Shown: positions 1 through 19,860 of the stretch, piece after piece
Position numbering within the stretch: the stretch's first letter is position 1
Layout of the letters: every line of letters begins with the position of its first letter
Source: Stercorarius parasiticus
Lineage: Eukaryota > Chordata > Aves > Charadriiformes > Stercorariidae
Reading direction: 5' to 3'
Assembly: GCA_013396915.1 (NCBI GenBank)
Contig: VWZL01004643.1
Span: forward strand, 1-64,000
DNA: 64,000 bases
The notes under the pieces: generated by a model
Database searches by the model: none
Seen by the model: the letters and a program-made list of their open reading frames with translations, nothing else
Told to the model about the DNA's origin: nothing
Program-made: the position numbers and the translations under genes

Positions 1-260
1 CCTTTAAACCCTTCTTGTAGATGAGGGTGAAATTAGCCTTCTTCCATGTCCCCTGATCTCCACAACTTCTCAAAGATTACGGAGAGTGGCCTCGCAACGT
101 CAACCAGTTCTCTTAACACCCTTGGGGTGGATATTGTCAGGGCCTATCGATTTGTAGGGGTCAAGCTCCTTTAATAGTTCACAGACCAACTCTTTCTTCA
201 CTGATAGCAAGTCTGTCTTTGCATCAGCCTGGATTTTTGTTCCCAAGGCCTGGGGCCCAG
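1..260 (-). mobile_element. CR1 LINE ORF2 fragment (reverse transcriptase N-terminal part), degraded
   Basis: The minus strand encodes, in broken frames, the stretch of CR1-type ORF2 just before and at the start of the reverse transcriptase domain. A piece like 'ELLKELDPYKSIGPDNIHPK' is followed by a piece ending 'KANFTLIYKKG'. Family knowledge: CR1 ORF2 proteins carry 'KS.GPD.IHPRVLRELA' and 'GDW..AN.TPI.KKG' here. At least two frameshifts and a small deletion, just before the tryptophan of the second block, show it is dead. It continues past the left edge. It lies in the KLHDC4 intron after exon 5, in the same orientation as the gene. Confidence 0.8.
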
Positions 261-3200
261 GTACCATTGCAGGAATCAGCTATAAAGGAAAGTTTATAGC
301 TTTTGTTGTAAGGACATGCACTCCTAAACTTAGAAAAACTGCTCTTAGAAAGTCTTTTTACATAAAGCTATTCATACAGCCAAGGTCCTTCGTCCCCTAG
401 TCTCCAAACACAACACTGGAAAAACCAAACGGCACAGTCAAGCAGGACTGGCAGTAATGTATAACCATGCTGCCATTCCAGAAGACACTTGCTGCAAGCT
501 CGAAGACTCATTTCCCAAATGCAAACTGTCTCCTTTCACCTGTATCATTGCTCATGGTCCAAAACAAGCATTTTGGAAATGGTTTCACAGACTTCATGAT
601 TAATACTCCACTTCATGGGGTTGACACCAAAAAGCAGACATGTGGGAGGGAGCTGTAAATTCTCCAGACTTTTTTTAAAAATAGATTAAAAGATAAGTCT
701 GAATAAGGACTGGCTCTACACATGTACAGCATAAGTCTGATCAGAACTGCTCCATAAGGAATTTACCTTAGCTTGTGGAGTTACTCTGGGACTTATAGTA
801 ACATAACGGACCTGAATTCAGCCCCCAGATTCAAGCATTAAGGACTTACATGTCACAGTGGCTACAGACTGCACAAGCGAGTTACCTTTTCATGCATTCC
901 TTCATCCAGAGGATGCTCAGACGGATCTCGGAACCTTTCCATAATCATAAAAGTGACGATGCACAGAACATCCCATCAAAGGGGCATTTCAGGACAAAGC
1001 ACTTTTATCCTCCAGTACTCAAGGCAGCTGAAGCCCAGGACTCCAGTGTTCGGTTTTACATCTTAGACTTGTGAGTCCAAGCAAGTGTTCTGTTCAATGG
1101 CGCACACAGACAGCGTTCCCATGTGTTTGTACACTCAGTTAGGAAGTACATTAAGTGAATATGCAATTGCCACAAGGCACAAAATCTTCAAATCAAATCC
1201 CTTACAAAGTCAATCAATAGTCATACACTTGGATCCTGATCTACCAAAGAACAAGCTCACAAGGCTCCCTTCTGGGCTGACAGAGGAAGTCTACTCAAAT
1301 GGTACACCAAAATATTCTTCTTTTCTTTAAGCACCAATGCACCTTTCTACCTCGTGTTGCAGGACTCGGTCTTCCTGGTGACAGATAGCACGTGAGCGAG
1401 AAGAGTCGTCAATCAGAAACAAACCTATGCAAAAGGCATCCTGCACTGCAGTGACTGCTCCAGTTCTCTCTTTAAACAGCGTTAAACATACGCTTGTGCA
1501 ACACTACCATGAAATATTTATAGCACCACATTTTGTAAAACTGTTATGGGAAGTATCATTAACATTCCAGTATTAAAGGGAAGGGAGCTATGCAGGCTCA
1601 AAAGCAAGACAAAGAACTACACAGAGGAGCAATCTGCCAGTTCCCAAACACAATCCCAAAGCGTGATACTCCCTGTCTCTCTTTGAGGGAGCGCGCTGGG
1701 CCACACAGAGCTGAATAAGAATGTTCTCTCTAGGAAGGAATGAGGCAATTAGGTTAAAATACTGCTTAGCTCTAAGGCAGAGTAACAAAAAGTTCATGCA
1801 CTGAGGCAACCTTGTGCATCAGCCACATGATAAGGTAGTTCCAATAAGTCAAAGTCAGTTGCTGGCAAGTCTTCTAACGGGCTGGGATTTGTTGTGTTTG
1901 GACCATCTTTGTGCATGCAAAATGCAAGTAAATACCGCTAAGTATAGCGATTTTTAACTCTGTCAAGCAGACTGGCACCACTGTGCTCTGTGCTAGGAGA
2001 TAATGGAGATCCACTTCCCCAGCAGCCTTTGCAGACACAGCACAGGGATGTTATTCACAGGGATGAGTGATTCAAGGTTTACTCTTCAGAAGTGTTTTAC
2101 ACTCAAGCCTCTTACGGCAACAAGATGGTCTGTGGCATGAACTATAGTCCAGGAAGGACAACATAATTGTCTGAAATCTAAGCTGTGGGGCCAGAATAAC
2201 TAGATTTCCTAGAACTGCAAGCTCAGATCACAGCAGAGTCATCTTAGCTATTCAATCCACACAAACCAATACATTCAAACCCACCTGAAACAGAGCACAT
2301 GTGATTCTTCCCATGTGGAACAGAAAGAGAAACTCTGTCTCTCTTGTCCAGACATTTCGTAATGAATCATTATGTTACTCTATTATTTGCACTAAAATGA
2401 CGTCTTCCAAAACCAACTGAGTTTACTCAATACCAGTCTGTACCCCAAACATCTATCACCAGGCATTTATTCAAGTAACACTGCTACCACATTGGACACA
2501 TGGAATTATTGGTTGGCCTGCTATGGGAAGGCTTGTTGTACCAGGGCTGGTGCCCCACCATGACCCAACAAACCTACACAGTCTGTCCCCTCCATTTAGT
2601 CTTCCCAAACATGTTCACTCTCCCACCACCACAAGGACCCAAGCTGCCCCCTACTGTCACCAGTCATCCCAGATGGTTAATGGCAATGCAAAATAAGCAA
2701 GCGCTTGACTTCAGACAGACATGAGAAACCTACGGAAAAATGACAGCAGCAATGGGCTTCCCTGGCAAGAAAAGCAAAATGCTGAAGTAAGTAAAATGCA
2801 GCATGTTATGATCATAGTTTTAAGTAGGAAAAAAAATCTCACGTACAACTCAACAATCATCTCTGCCCTTTCCTCTTCCCCTTTCCAAGCAGACTGTAAC
2901 CAAGATGCCATATGGAAAAGCAAAGAGGCAGCAGAAACTTGATTTTCATACTCAGTCAGGTTAGCATTAAAACAAAGACATCCCCTCCTAGCCTCCTCCA
3001 CCAGATGCCTCATTAATGCAGCTCTTGGAGCTCTGCCCAAGGATGGGGAGGAGATGCACTTTGTTTTATTCAAACACTGGGACCAGAGCACCAGGTTTTC
3101 AAAATCCCAGCAAGGCTGAAAGACAGACGTCCACCCAAACACATCAGGAAGCTCAAATGGAGTAGATCCTGCATGGGGTAGGGAGAGAGAAAAAGATCAT

Positions 3201-5744
3201 CTCTCCAGGGAACTTTCACCCATATAATTTATGATGCTCACTTAGAAAACAGCTATACTTTTATCTACTAAGAAACAATAAAGTATCAATGTCTCCAAAT
3301 GCATCCTCTCACTGTGGCATGGCAGCCAAGGTGACATGTGACAACCAACACCTGGAGATGGAGGGTAGCTCTGGGTGGCTTGAAGAGCGTGGTACCTAGA
3401 ACTTGCTCCCTAGGTGGAACTAGGAACGCAACTCGCCAGTCTGGCTCTCCCCTCACTAACTGCAACAACCCGTCACAACAAAATCTCTTGCCATGGTTTT
3501 AGAGGCTGGGACTGCTGGGGGCATCCTGCAACTGGCAGCACATACAAACTTCACACTCAGCTCCAGGGAGGGAACAGGTGCTTTTGCAGTGTAAGTTACA
3601 CTTAGCATCCCCAGGGTTGCTCTCCCCCATAGGATAAGATGCAGGATGAGTAGAGCCTCATAACCCCCTCATTTCCTCTTCCCAGGTAGGTCAAATACTG
3701 CAGCATTTGTTTGGGGAGTGGAAAACCCTAAATCAGCTCTACAGCAACGCATCTGCAAACCCACGAGAGAACAATTTGCGCCATCAGTGGTGGAGCTAAT
3801 GAAGCCTCATCTGGATTCTCCGATGGCTCACAAAAAATAATCTCCTGCCCTCGCTCTCCCTGCAGCTGGGTATTAACACTGCTCTCCGGTGAGGAATTTT
3901 TTCAACCAAGAGTTGGTTGAAATGTCAACCCTTTCTCTCAGCAGGGACTCTATGGTGAGCATCATTTCCTCCGCACCGCCTGCTTACATGAAACCGGCAG
4001 GGACCTAACGCATTTGAGTTCATCCCCTTTATATCTGAGCTGAGATTGAGCAAGGGAATCAGAAGTTATTTTGGGGGAGCTGGGAGGGGTGCAGTCACAG
4101 TCATTACGTCAGCTTCTGCCTAACAACAATAGGCAGATCAGCCTGCACAGTGACAGGTCTTTTTAATCCTTACACCTCTTAAAGAGCCCTCCATCATTTC
4201 AGAAGGTTTCTCTTAATCCCCCACTTCTCAAACACAAGCAGGGCTCACTAGAGTAAAACCTGGCTTCCTGTAACATGACAAATTACAGCCGTTATTAGAT
4301 TAACACCGCCAGGTCTGGAGCCAAGAACCACACTGATGGACAGGAACCAGCCGCTTATGAATCGAACGGTTTTCTCTCAGCCTCCCAGAGCAACTCAAAA
4401 GGATGAACCCTGGACTCTCACAGAGCAGGCATCTGCCGGGATCCTGTACTGTGAAGCATCCTTCTAACCCAGCCTGTTTTGGACTCCTTGGGATTTTTGC
4501 ACTTTCGCTCTCTATGTCCCCCTACACCTTCCACGCTAGAGTCCCTTCAGTGCTACATTAACATTAGTAAAACTCAACCCCCAGATTTCCCCCTTGTCTG
4601 GCAACAGCAATGCCCCCATTTTGCAGGGAGGGGGAAAAAAGGCAGACAGGCACGATGACTCACTGTGTGGCCTCAGGCATGTGCTAAGGCAGAGCCAGGG
4701 TATCCATCTCCGCACAGCTCAGTCCTAAACCACCCTCTCAATTACTGTCCAAGAAGAGACAGACACAGACAACAGGCACCTGCACTCTGCAAGCTGAGTG
4801 AAAAGTGATCAGCCTGGGCAGATTTAGGGCTTCCCACCTGAAGGAAGGACATGGAGCTCATAACCAGGAGCTCAACATGTCAAACAGCAGAAGAGTAAGT
4901 GTTCAAAAGCTGCTGCTTTCCCAGGTGCCACCTCAAGGGTCAGCTGCCCGGGAGTTTCATCCCACCCAAAGCTGTGCTCTGACTGCTCCCACAGTCAAGA
5001 CAATCCCACAGTCCAGGAGAAAATCCACGTCTAAGTCACAACCACAGCCACATCTCCTGCCTCTCAATCAGCTGGGTGACCCACCAGACCTCTTCCGCTC
5101 TCATGCAAACACCAACATGAGCAGCAAAACCAAGAAGCCAAAGGTTAAGGAAACATTAGCAGACGGCTTGAGGTCAGATCCACAGAAGATGTTTAGATAC
5201 CTTAATTCATGTCAAAAACTACCCGGGCTTTTGGCACCTATTTCAGACAGGTCTGAATTACTGGCTTGTTTATCACAATGAACCTTAAGGCAGCAAATGC
5301 CAGTTGGCTCTTCTAGATACACGCTGTCTTCTCAAACAATGGTAAAACTGGGAGATCCTTGTACTGGTCTTGTAACAGTCCAGGCAGGAGCAGCCCAGGT
5401 AGGTGGGCCAACAAGTACTGTTTTGAAGGTGGACTTCTACTCCTGTCATGGCTGGGATGACAGAGTGCTGTTCATGATACTCTTTCCTAAAGTAATACCC
5501 AAGAATACCTATGCTCCAAAAATCACATATTAAATAGAATAGCTTTGGCCTCAGTAGACTTGGAACACATCTCTCATTTACCCTTCTTCCTGGAGGCTGT
5601 CCTCTCCACCGTTTCTAGAATGGGCACCTCTGTACTCAAGGGAGAAATGAGCAGACCAATGGGAAATCGCAGCACTATACCAGGAATTGAACTCAGATCA
5701 TGCTGGCACAGCTCCTCATGAGGTCAATATCACTGACTTCAGAA
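261..5744 (-). other. KLHDC4: KLHDC4 intron after coding exon 5 (part)
   Basis: No kelch-coding exon was found here when I looked for the expected next exon of the family (a 'GGPSGRSGHRM...ILFGGF'-like segment) on the minus strand. Open frames in the interval, such as the one at 4805-5281 on the plus strand, have no recognisable family and no splice context. A MIR-like remnant near 4612-4735 is listed separately. The rest appears to be ordinary intron sequence. Confidence 0.6.
4612..4735 (+). repeat. MIR-like SINE remnant
   Basis: A 'cccattttgcaggga' stretch is followed by a 'gatgactcac...tggcctcaggca' stretch and by 'aaggcagagccaggg'. These appear in the order expected of a MIR 3' half: cccattttacagatg, then gaaactgaggca, then aaggtcacacagc, then ggcagagccggga. 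Similarity is by eye, and the copy is heavily diverged. Confidence 0.4.
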
Positions 5745-5745
5745 C

Positions 5746-5835
5746 ATCATAGAATCCAGGTCAGAAGGGACCTCAAGGATCACCTGGTCCAACCTTTCCT
5801 GGCAAAAGCGTGGTCTAGACAAGATGGCCCAACAC
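5746..5835 (-). mobile_element. 5'-truncated CR1 LINE 3' end, abutting KLHDC4 exon 5
   Basis: The plus strand reads 'catagaatccaggtcagaag', then 'ggacctcaaggatcacctgg', then 'tccaacctttcctggcaaaa' and a 'gtggtctagacaagatggcc' segment. This is the reverse complement of a CR1 3' terminus, so the element runs on the minus strand, in the same sense as KLHDC4. Its 3' end at about 5746 keeps one or two degenerate ATTCTATG-like octamers. Similarity runs rightwards to about 5835, within the first few bases of the intron. Confidence 0.8.
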
Positions 5836-5838
5836 TTA

Positions 5839-12808
<6,970 letters not shown>

Positions 12809-13087
12809 CTAGGCCGCGCGGGGAGCACCGCGCTCGCCGCACAGCTCCGGCCGCCCCGGNAGTCGGTGCGGCCGGCATCGGCCCACCGATCGCCCTCCCG
12901 CGGCTATCAGCTCCGGGCCGGGGGAGAGCTGCGAGCAAAGCCTGCCCCGGCCCGGCCCTGCGAGCCCCACCAGGCCGGGGAGAAGCCTTAACGCGGCTCC
13001 ACATACCCTCTGTCACCCGCTGTCAGTGTCCGGACCCCCTTTGCCTCACGTTCCCATTTATTCCTCCCCTGAGGAGACCGTTGAACC

Positions 13088-13128
13088 CACAAAATGGCCC
13101 CCTCCCCTCACACAAAATGGCCCCTCCC
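13088..13128 (+). promoter_or_regulatory. Two tandem YY1-like sites upstream of KLHDC4
   Basis: 'cacaaaatggcccc' occurs at 13088-13101 and again at 13111-13124, 23 bp apart, each followed by a C/T-rich stretch. The core AAAATGGCC resembles the YY1 consensus (AA.ATGGC[GC]). The pair lies about 295-340 bp upstream of the KLHDC4 start codon, at the edge of the CpG island. Confidence 0.5.
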
Positions 13129-13200
13129 AGGGAAGCGAAGGGCCTAGGGGTCGCCCGAGGGCGTTAGCCAGGCTTGGGGGCAGGCGGCGGCCCTGCGTGA

Positions 13201-16200
13201 AAATAAAAATGAGTGGCTGGTTGAAAACCTTGGGAATTGGGGGGCTGCACAAGTGTTTTCACTTTCAAGAACAAACTTTTGGAAATGGGGTTTATCCAGG
13301 CCAGTCTCAGAGACCTGAGGCGTCAGGGAGCTGAAGGAGATGGCAGGCTGTGCGAGGCAGCTGCTCTTTTCCCTCGATGGTGGGGAAGGAATAACGACAA
13401 TTTGGCTTTTTATGTGGTGTTTCACACACATGCTGAGCTCAGGTAGAATTTCTGGGAAAATGCCAACTTTGAACGCATAACCAGCACGTACACTGTAAAT
13501 ATCAGTTCAAATACATCTCTGAGCTGTGAGTTTCCTTTCATCCCCCTGCGCTTCAAAATTGCCATTGTGATTGTTTCTCACTCCCAGGGAAGGAGTACAA
13601 TCATCATATTTTTCACTGAATTCCCACAAAAACCTGCGTTGCCTAGAAGCAGGGTGGTTTTCATCACTGTCCAAACCACCGCCTAATCCCAAACCAACAA
13701 GGATATCCACCAAAGGTACAGCTCAATGCCCACCAAATTAACCCAAACATCCAGTACGAGCTGTGGAAATTGCAGGACGGATCCTATCCTTTGAACGTCC
13801 GCCTACACTTGAACCTCAGATCTTGGAAACACAGCCCCAAAGCACAAAGGGAAGAGCTGGGAAAATATTTTGAGGTTGCAGACAATGTACATCCTGACCA
13901 GCGTTTTGTTTGTCTGCTCGTTCCGAAAACATTGTGGTTACAACTAAAGCTGCAGCGTGTCAATGTTTATGCACAGGAAGCGAACAGAAAGCTATGGAGA
14001 GACCAGGTCAAGTGAGTGGGGCAATTTCTCAGCCAACATAAGATGCAGGAGCTCTGCCGAGTTCCCTGGCGCTACACACAAGCTAGGAAGTCTCCCTGCT
14101 GCTTCTTGGTCATTAACCTCGAAAAGACACCAGTGTGTGAAAACACATCCCCTCCTGATGTCCACAGGAGTTTGGTCACCAATTCCTCTGGGGGCAGATC
14201 GTCTTCTAACTCTTTTTAGGGGGACTTTGAAATGAAGAAGGCTGCATCTTTGTAAAACTCTGGAAGTCTTCACCAGGCATCGGTTTACTGTGGGAGCAAG
14301 GAATCTTTCACCTCCTGCACACCCTATTCCACCTGCCCCCGTTTGTATTGCCCTTTTTGGTGATGCATCTTTCGTGGTTATTTCCATATCCGAGTGAGCA
14401 GAGATCCTCAGCTCTGTGAGCTCAAATTGCAGTCTCAAAACTTTATTTTCCATCTTTCTGAGCGTCGTTTCAGATGTTCGGGGTCATTTGGAGCTAGCCA
14501 CCACATGGGGAACTGCGTGGGGTAGAACATTCTTGATGTGAGTTCTTTGATCTCTTGAACTATATAGTCTGGTTTCTCATGGTTTTATGTGAAAAAAGAG
14601 GATGAAAGGACAAGGAAAACTTTGCACTGCACTTTGAGAATACAAAGCACAATATAAGCATGAAACAGGGCATGAAATTCTCAGGGATAAATATACCCCT
14701 GCTCCACCACGGTGTAGAGATCCTGCTGTAGCAATGATGGTAACTGTTAAGAGATGCATCTTCCTTGAAGGGATCTGATGGACACCTTGACTGTATAGAT
14801 GAGACTAAAGATTGTGCCATGAGAGCACCAATGCCCCAAAACATGAATTTAAGACTCAAAAACTGTCTAAGGTGAGCTCTGTTCACAGGCTTCCCATCAC
14901 CCTGAAGGGGAAAGGCCGCTCCACATTCCCACACGGCGTGCACGGATGTACTCCTACACGTTCACACAAACATCTTCACCCAGCTGGCAGACAGATGTGC
15001 GCTCCCAAACAGGGCCGAGTTCAGGCGCACGCACACATGCTCCCACGCACAGATGTCCTCACACTCTCGTTTCTGTTAAGTCTCAGGTTTTGTTTCCGCT
15101 TTGTTTTGAGAAACACAGCATAAGCTCAACTTTGCCTGTGTTTGCACATTTCGCTCTACTGCTCTGAAGTCGTCCTATACTGTTATATCTGGCAGCCCGT
15201 CTCCAGTTCTGACCTATACAAAGAGCACGTGGTTTTGCTCTGTTATTTTTTTATAGTCTGGAATATGCTCATTCAACAGGATGGTAAATCCAGCTGTATC
15301 AGCAAAGTAAAGAATAACAGACATGAAAGCTTCAGAAAATACTCAAAAGCTTTTTCCCACAAGTCTTCTTTGTGCTCTAACACTTGATTTATTTTTCCCG
15401 TGTTAGTGCTTTCTGAAGCCAGTAGCAAGGAAGGAATTAATGACATAGATTAAGCGGCAGGACATGCTGACAGCACAGTAACTAAATCAACCAAAATGGA
15501 TTGCAATTGTAGGATGAGCTGGTGTGTTAGAGTATACTGCCACTGGCTTTATAGAAAGATGAGAATGAAGATAAACAGAGTTATCTGTGGGGCTGCTGAG
15601 TGGGGACCACTTCAACCACGCTGGGATGCACCACACTGGGATTTTGGCGTAGGCCTGTGGAGCGAGAGGAGAGCGCTGCGAGGGAACACAAAATAACATC
15701 AGCGTAACACCCGGGAGCACCAGTGTGTCGGAGAAGATTTTGGAAGTTTGTTGGGAGGAGGGACAGCTGGATTCAGCAGGCTGAGGGCTCTGAGTGCTGC
15801 ATGTGCCCTGGGACACATCAGGATGCCCAGGAAAAATTACTTCCTTTAAACGCTCTGTGGTGTATAACTCATGCAGGAGAGCTTCATCACATAACAAGAC
15901 AAAAGACAGATCCCTACGTGTCGTTCAGGCTCAGACTGCAATTTTCCTCCTCTGCACATGTAAAATCGGGAGGAGAAAATCACAAAAACCACCAAAAACT
16001 GCCGCCTTGGGCTCTGGTGACAGCGTTTCAAAGTCGCTTACCTCCAAAGGCAAATACAGCTGAGGGTCAAGGAGGAGCATATGCATAGCCAAGGCTCATT
16101 TTCGAAAAAGTCCCTCAAATCAGCAAGTCTGGGGCTTTGTCCTGGCCGTGCTCACAGTCCAGCAGAGGCCCCTCGGCCCCTGCAGATGCTTGTAGCACCT

Positions 16201-19200
16201 GAAACTGGATTCAGACCAGGCAGGTGGCTGCTGCAAGTCAGCAGCAGTACTGTCCTCCATTCAGGCTCATTTATAACCAGAAGCTGATAATATCTCATGG
16301 ACATTCAATTGGCTTCCTGAATTTTCTGTTTTGAAATTGGTGCTTTAATATCTTGAAAACAGAGGAAGCAGAGGAAGGCAGAGGCTTCCCTGGAGGGAAG
16401 TACAAAGTGTGGCTTTATTCAGATACAGATCCCAAGGGACATCAATCTAAATCTATCAGCAAATTGTCACACCTGAAGCCACAAATCCTCAGTGAATCTG
16501 TGAAAGCCCTTACTTTTGCCATTCCAGTGGGACTTCATTGGGTTTTCTGTCGTTTTGAAAAGAAAACTGCAGAGAAATAATTAAAAAAGCAAGACAGAGC
16601 AGGGGAGTGGCTTAGAAAGTCCCATTTCTGATCATTAATAATGATGCAGTAATCTTACATATTCTAGATAAGGATGTTACAGCACTCTGGTGTTATAGCA
16701 CTAATTATTAACATCAGTACCAGTAATAATGAAGATGGCAGCTCCAGTTAACATATAGAAAACACCTGCAGGTGAAAAAAACCACGGACATGGTAAAATA
16801 AATTGTCACTTGAATCCACCACTGACCTACAACAAATAAGTAAGAATGTCTCCACCACTGACCCAGAGCAAATGAGCGTGCCTCTCCCCTCTCCGAGCTC
16901 AGGCTTTAAAGGCAGATGCTTCCATCTAAGCACTAAAATGAGCAGCTAATGCCTAAAATAGTAAGTTTGGTTTTGGCATCAAAGTGCGACCCTCCACACC
17001 ATATTTCTGCACGTGAAGCTTGCCCAGCCTGGCTGTGCTTGCTTTGTTTTTAATGAATTTACTCACAGTCAAAGTGCCCGGACGAGAAGCGTAGCAGATA
17101 ACAGAGCAGGAAGTATTAATATGTATTTCCTGCTGTAATGTTTCATTCTTCAGCATCACGCCAGGCTCACTTGTGGGAGATGGCTCTAGGTGTGAAAACA
17201 AGGTCATTTTGCACAAGCACCAGTTCTAGCCTTGAAGGTGGAACAGAGGCGCCTTCTCAGGGTAGTAAAATATCCAGCTCAGTGATCAGGCTGATCAGCA
17301 TTTTAAGGGTGGCTGTGTATTGGGAAAATTCTACACTTTCTGATTTGTGTAAAACAGCTGAAACTGCCGACCAGGGTGAGGAGTGACTCCTGATTGCCTT
17401 GTACTGCCAAGGGATCCTGTTGATGGGGCACGCACCTTCTCTTCCAGCGAGCAGCGCAAGGCTGAGAAATTATTATTTCAGCTGTTCGCTCTGAACAGCT
17501 GCCCCGTGAGAAAGGTCTGCTCCCACCACTTACTGAACATGTCTTTCCAATTTACCACCAAGCTGATAAGCACCAGAATACAGAAATTCTTTTCAAAGAA
17601 AGGTTCTGCTAACTTAATACAATGGCATGTGCACGCACGCATATATGAGTAAGCACAGGAGGACAGGACTCTTGGAGGATTTACTGTTTTCATGCTATTC
17701 AAGTCAGCCTCTGCAAACTTCCTCGTAAAGCAGCCGAATTCTTCTGAACGTGTCACTGCCTTCTTTTGCTTGTCCTTTTTCAGACATCACGGATTGCTGC
17801 AGGGACTGGTCTTTGCCTCCGCTATTTCATCAGAGCAGCTTTGGGGATGGTATTTCAAGTGTGTACGGTGTCCACGGTGTCACTGAGCCATGGCAGTATT
17901 TACCAGCCCAGCCTTGAAGCTGTTCCTGATTAAAATGCTGCAGCAGCTGCACAGAAAATCTCTGTCCAGCTATTGTCACGTCTTTCTCTCACATTGGCCC
18001 CCATCAATCTGTTCGAGTCAGTGTGCCAGTTCCCCGAACAGCGATGAGAAAGCAGAAATCTTACATTGCCTTTATGTCTGTCCTGGATCTTCATTAATTA
18101 GGCTAGTGAACCATTGATGAGGCTACCTAAGCTTCTTTAGAGATGCTTAATCTTCACAGGGTTCACGATATCAGGGATGGAGTCTGGCTGATACCAGCTG
18201 ACACTTTTTCCTTACCCGTCATCAGGCTTGTTTTGCTCTGTTCCTATTTTATTTATGAGCGTTTAGATATTTTTCCACTCATTCATGTACAAAGGTGATG
18301 CAGAAGCCAATCTTTGCCAGTCATTGGCATCTTAAATGCCGGTGTCATTGCCCAGGTCCCTGGCTCACCTTGTCCTAGGGTCAGGGGTTTGTAGAGAGGT
18401 TGGGTCCAAGAGCACAGTTTGGGGCTCAGCCACATTCACAGCGCCACAGGTATCTTCGAATCCGCTTTGTCGTTTCTAAAGAGAAGTATAAATAATTGGG
18501 TGAATCAGGTAGAAAAGCAGTGAGTAAAAGGAAACCCCAGAAAGCCTGGGATGAGAAGTGAGGTCTGACTAGGAAAGGTCACATTGCTCATAAGAGCAAA
18601 GCAGGCAAAAATACCTTAAAATCCCCTGCCCTGCTGTACACCACCGTTTCCCCCCCCCCCAATTATTCAAATTCTAAGTCTGATGCAACCCAGACTGGAA
18701 TGTAGTAAGACTTGTAATGGCTTTCCTGTCCCACCAGATGTCAGCTCCTCTGCAGAGAAGGGCCCTGAGCCGGCTCCCACCGCACCATGCTGCAAGAATT
18801 GCTGAGACGTTGCATCATCTGCGGAGGTGCAGAGCTCTTGCTGGTGGGAAACAGATAACCAAGCCCAGGGCCAGGCTTCGGGATGCCAGAGGAAAAGCAG
18901 CACAATGTACTCAGGTGAACGGAGGTTGTTTAGGTGAAGAAATCCTCTGTATTTCAGTTTCGCCAGCTTTCACTGATTCAGGTAGTGCCTCCTCTTCTTA
19001 AATCCTCAGGAATTAGGTGACAGAGAAAGCGGTTCCAGCGGGAGCTCAGTATTAATCCGATGTTTTTGCTTGCCTAAGAACAAGTCCAAGCACATTTGTT
19101 TCACCCAGGGAGACTTACTCTGCCGTGAGGTGCCTGAACAGCCCACGCTTGGTTATTGAGATACACCATCTCCAGAGCCGGAGCGTGCAGTGGGGCTTCC

Positions 19201-19390
19201 AGGTGCTGCTTTCTCTTGGACGCAAAGAACTGGCCACTGCATACGGTTATCAGTCCTGTTTTCCCTCGGTAGGCAGATACAAGTTTACTTAAAAATAATC
19301 AGTGCTCTATTAACACCCAGCCAACACTCAGTTCCCATTACAAATACCTTCATCACAGGATCTCAGAATATTTGAGAGGAGATTTCACTT
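13201..19390. other. Intergenic DNA between KLHDC4 and SLC7A5 (proximal part)
   Basis: No gene, RNA gene or clear repeat was recognised. Open frames here (up to about 150 codons) lack family similarity and are matched by overlapping frames on the other strand. An 11-base C run lies at 18650-18660. Conserved non-coding elements cannot be judged without an alignment. Confidence 0.6.
18650..18660. repeat. Poly-C tract
   Basis: Eleven consecutive C residues. Confidence 0.95.
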
Positions 19391-19393
19391 TAA

Positions 19394-19490
19394 TGGAGAA
19401 GGAAACACCAGCATCATGAGGCAAGTGATATCCCCAGTACTATGAAGGCAGGCTGTGGCAGAGCAGGGTTTAGTATCTCGCCTGGCTTTT
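19394..19490 (+). repeat. MIR-like SINE remnant
   Basis: 'ggagaaggaaac', 'gaggcaagtgatatccc' and 'aaggcaggctgtggcagagc' occur in the order of a MIR 3' half. Those MIR blocks are gaggaaactgag, gttaagtgacttgccc and ggcagagcagggat. The copy is diverged and was judged by eye. Confidence 0.45.
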
Positions 19491-19604
19491 GTTGCAATCA
19501 CCAGGCTAGATACAACGCTCTCATTCAAGTGCTCTCAAGCACCAGTTTTCCTCTGTCTTTCCTAAGGGAGCACATCAACCTGGTGGCTCACTCAGCTTGC
19601 TCTC

Positions 19605-19860
19605 AAGGGGGGAGACCTTGTAGTGATCTCATGGCAGGCAGGGTGAGGAGGCTGGCTTATATATTAGCAGAGAAAGATTTCATTTAGACGTTAGAGAAAA
19701 CTTACTGACTGCCAGGGTAGTGAGACATGAGAACAGACTGTCTGGGGTGGCTGTGAAATTTCCAAAGACATGTTTAAGACCCTGTGAGGCCAATGTTGGC
19801 CAAAGATAGTTGGAGCGAGTCGACCTGCCTTGCAGCGAGAGTGGACAGGATTGTTTCTCA
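19605..19860 (+). mobile_element. Ancient CR1 LINE fragment (3' part of ORF2)
   Basis: 'ggggagacctt', 'gacgttagagaaaacttact' and 'gccagggtagtgagacatga' are followed by 'gaacagactgtctggggtgg' and 'catgtttaagaccctg'. These match in order the CR1 3' coding region, which specifies 'RGDL', 'RKNFFTVRV', 'HWNRLPREV' and 'FKTRL'. Many substitutions and lost frames make it much older than the copies at 21525 and 39738. Confidence 0.7.

Noticed and set aside
14940..15070. CA- and ACGC-rich stretch resembling a decayed microsatellite or coding repeat
   Set aside because: Too irregular to call a repeat, and no family similarity in translation.
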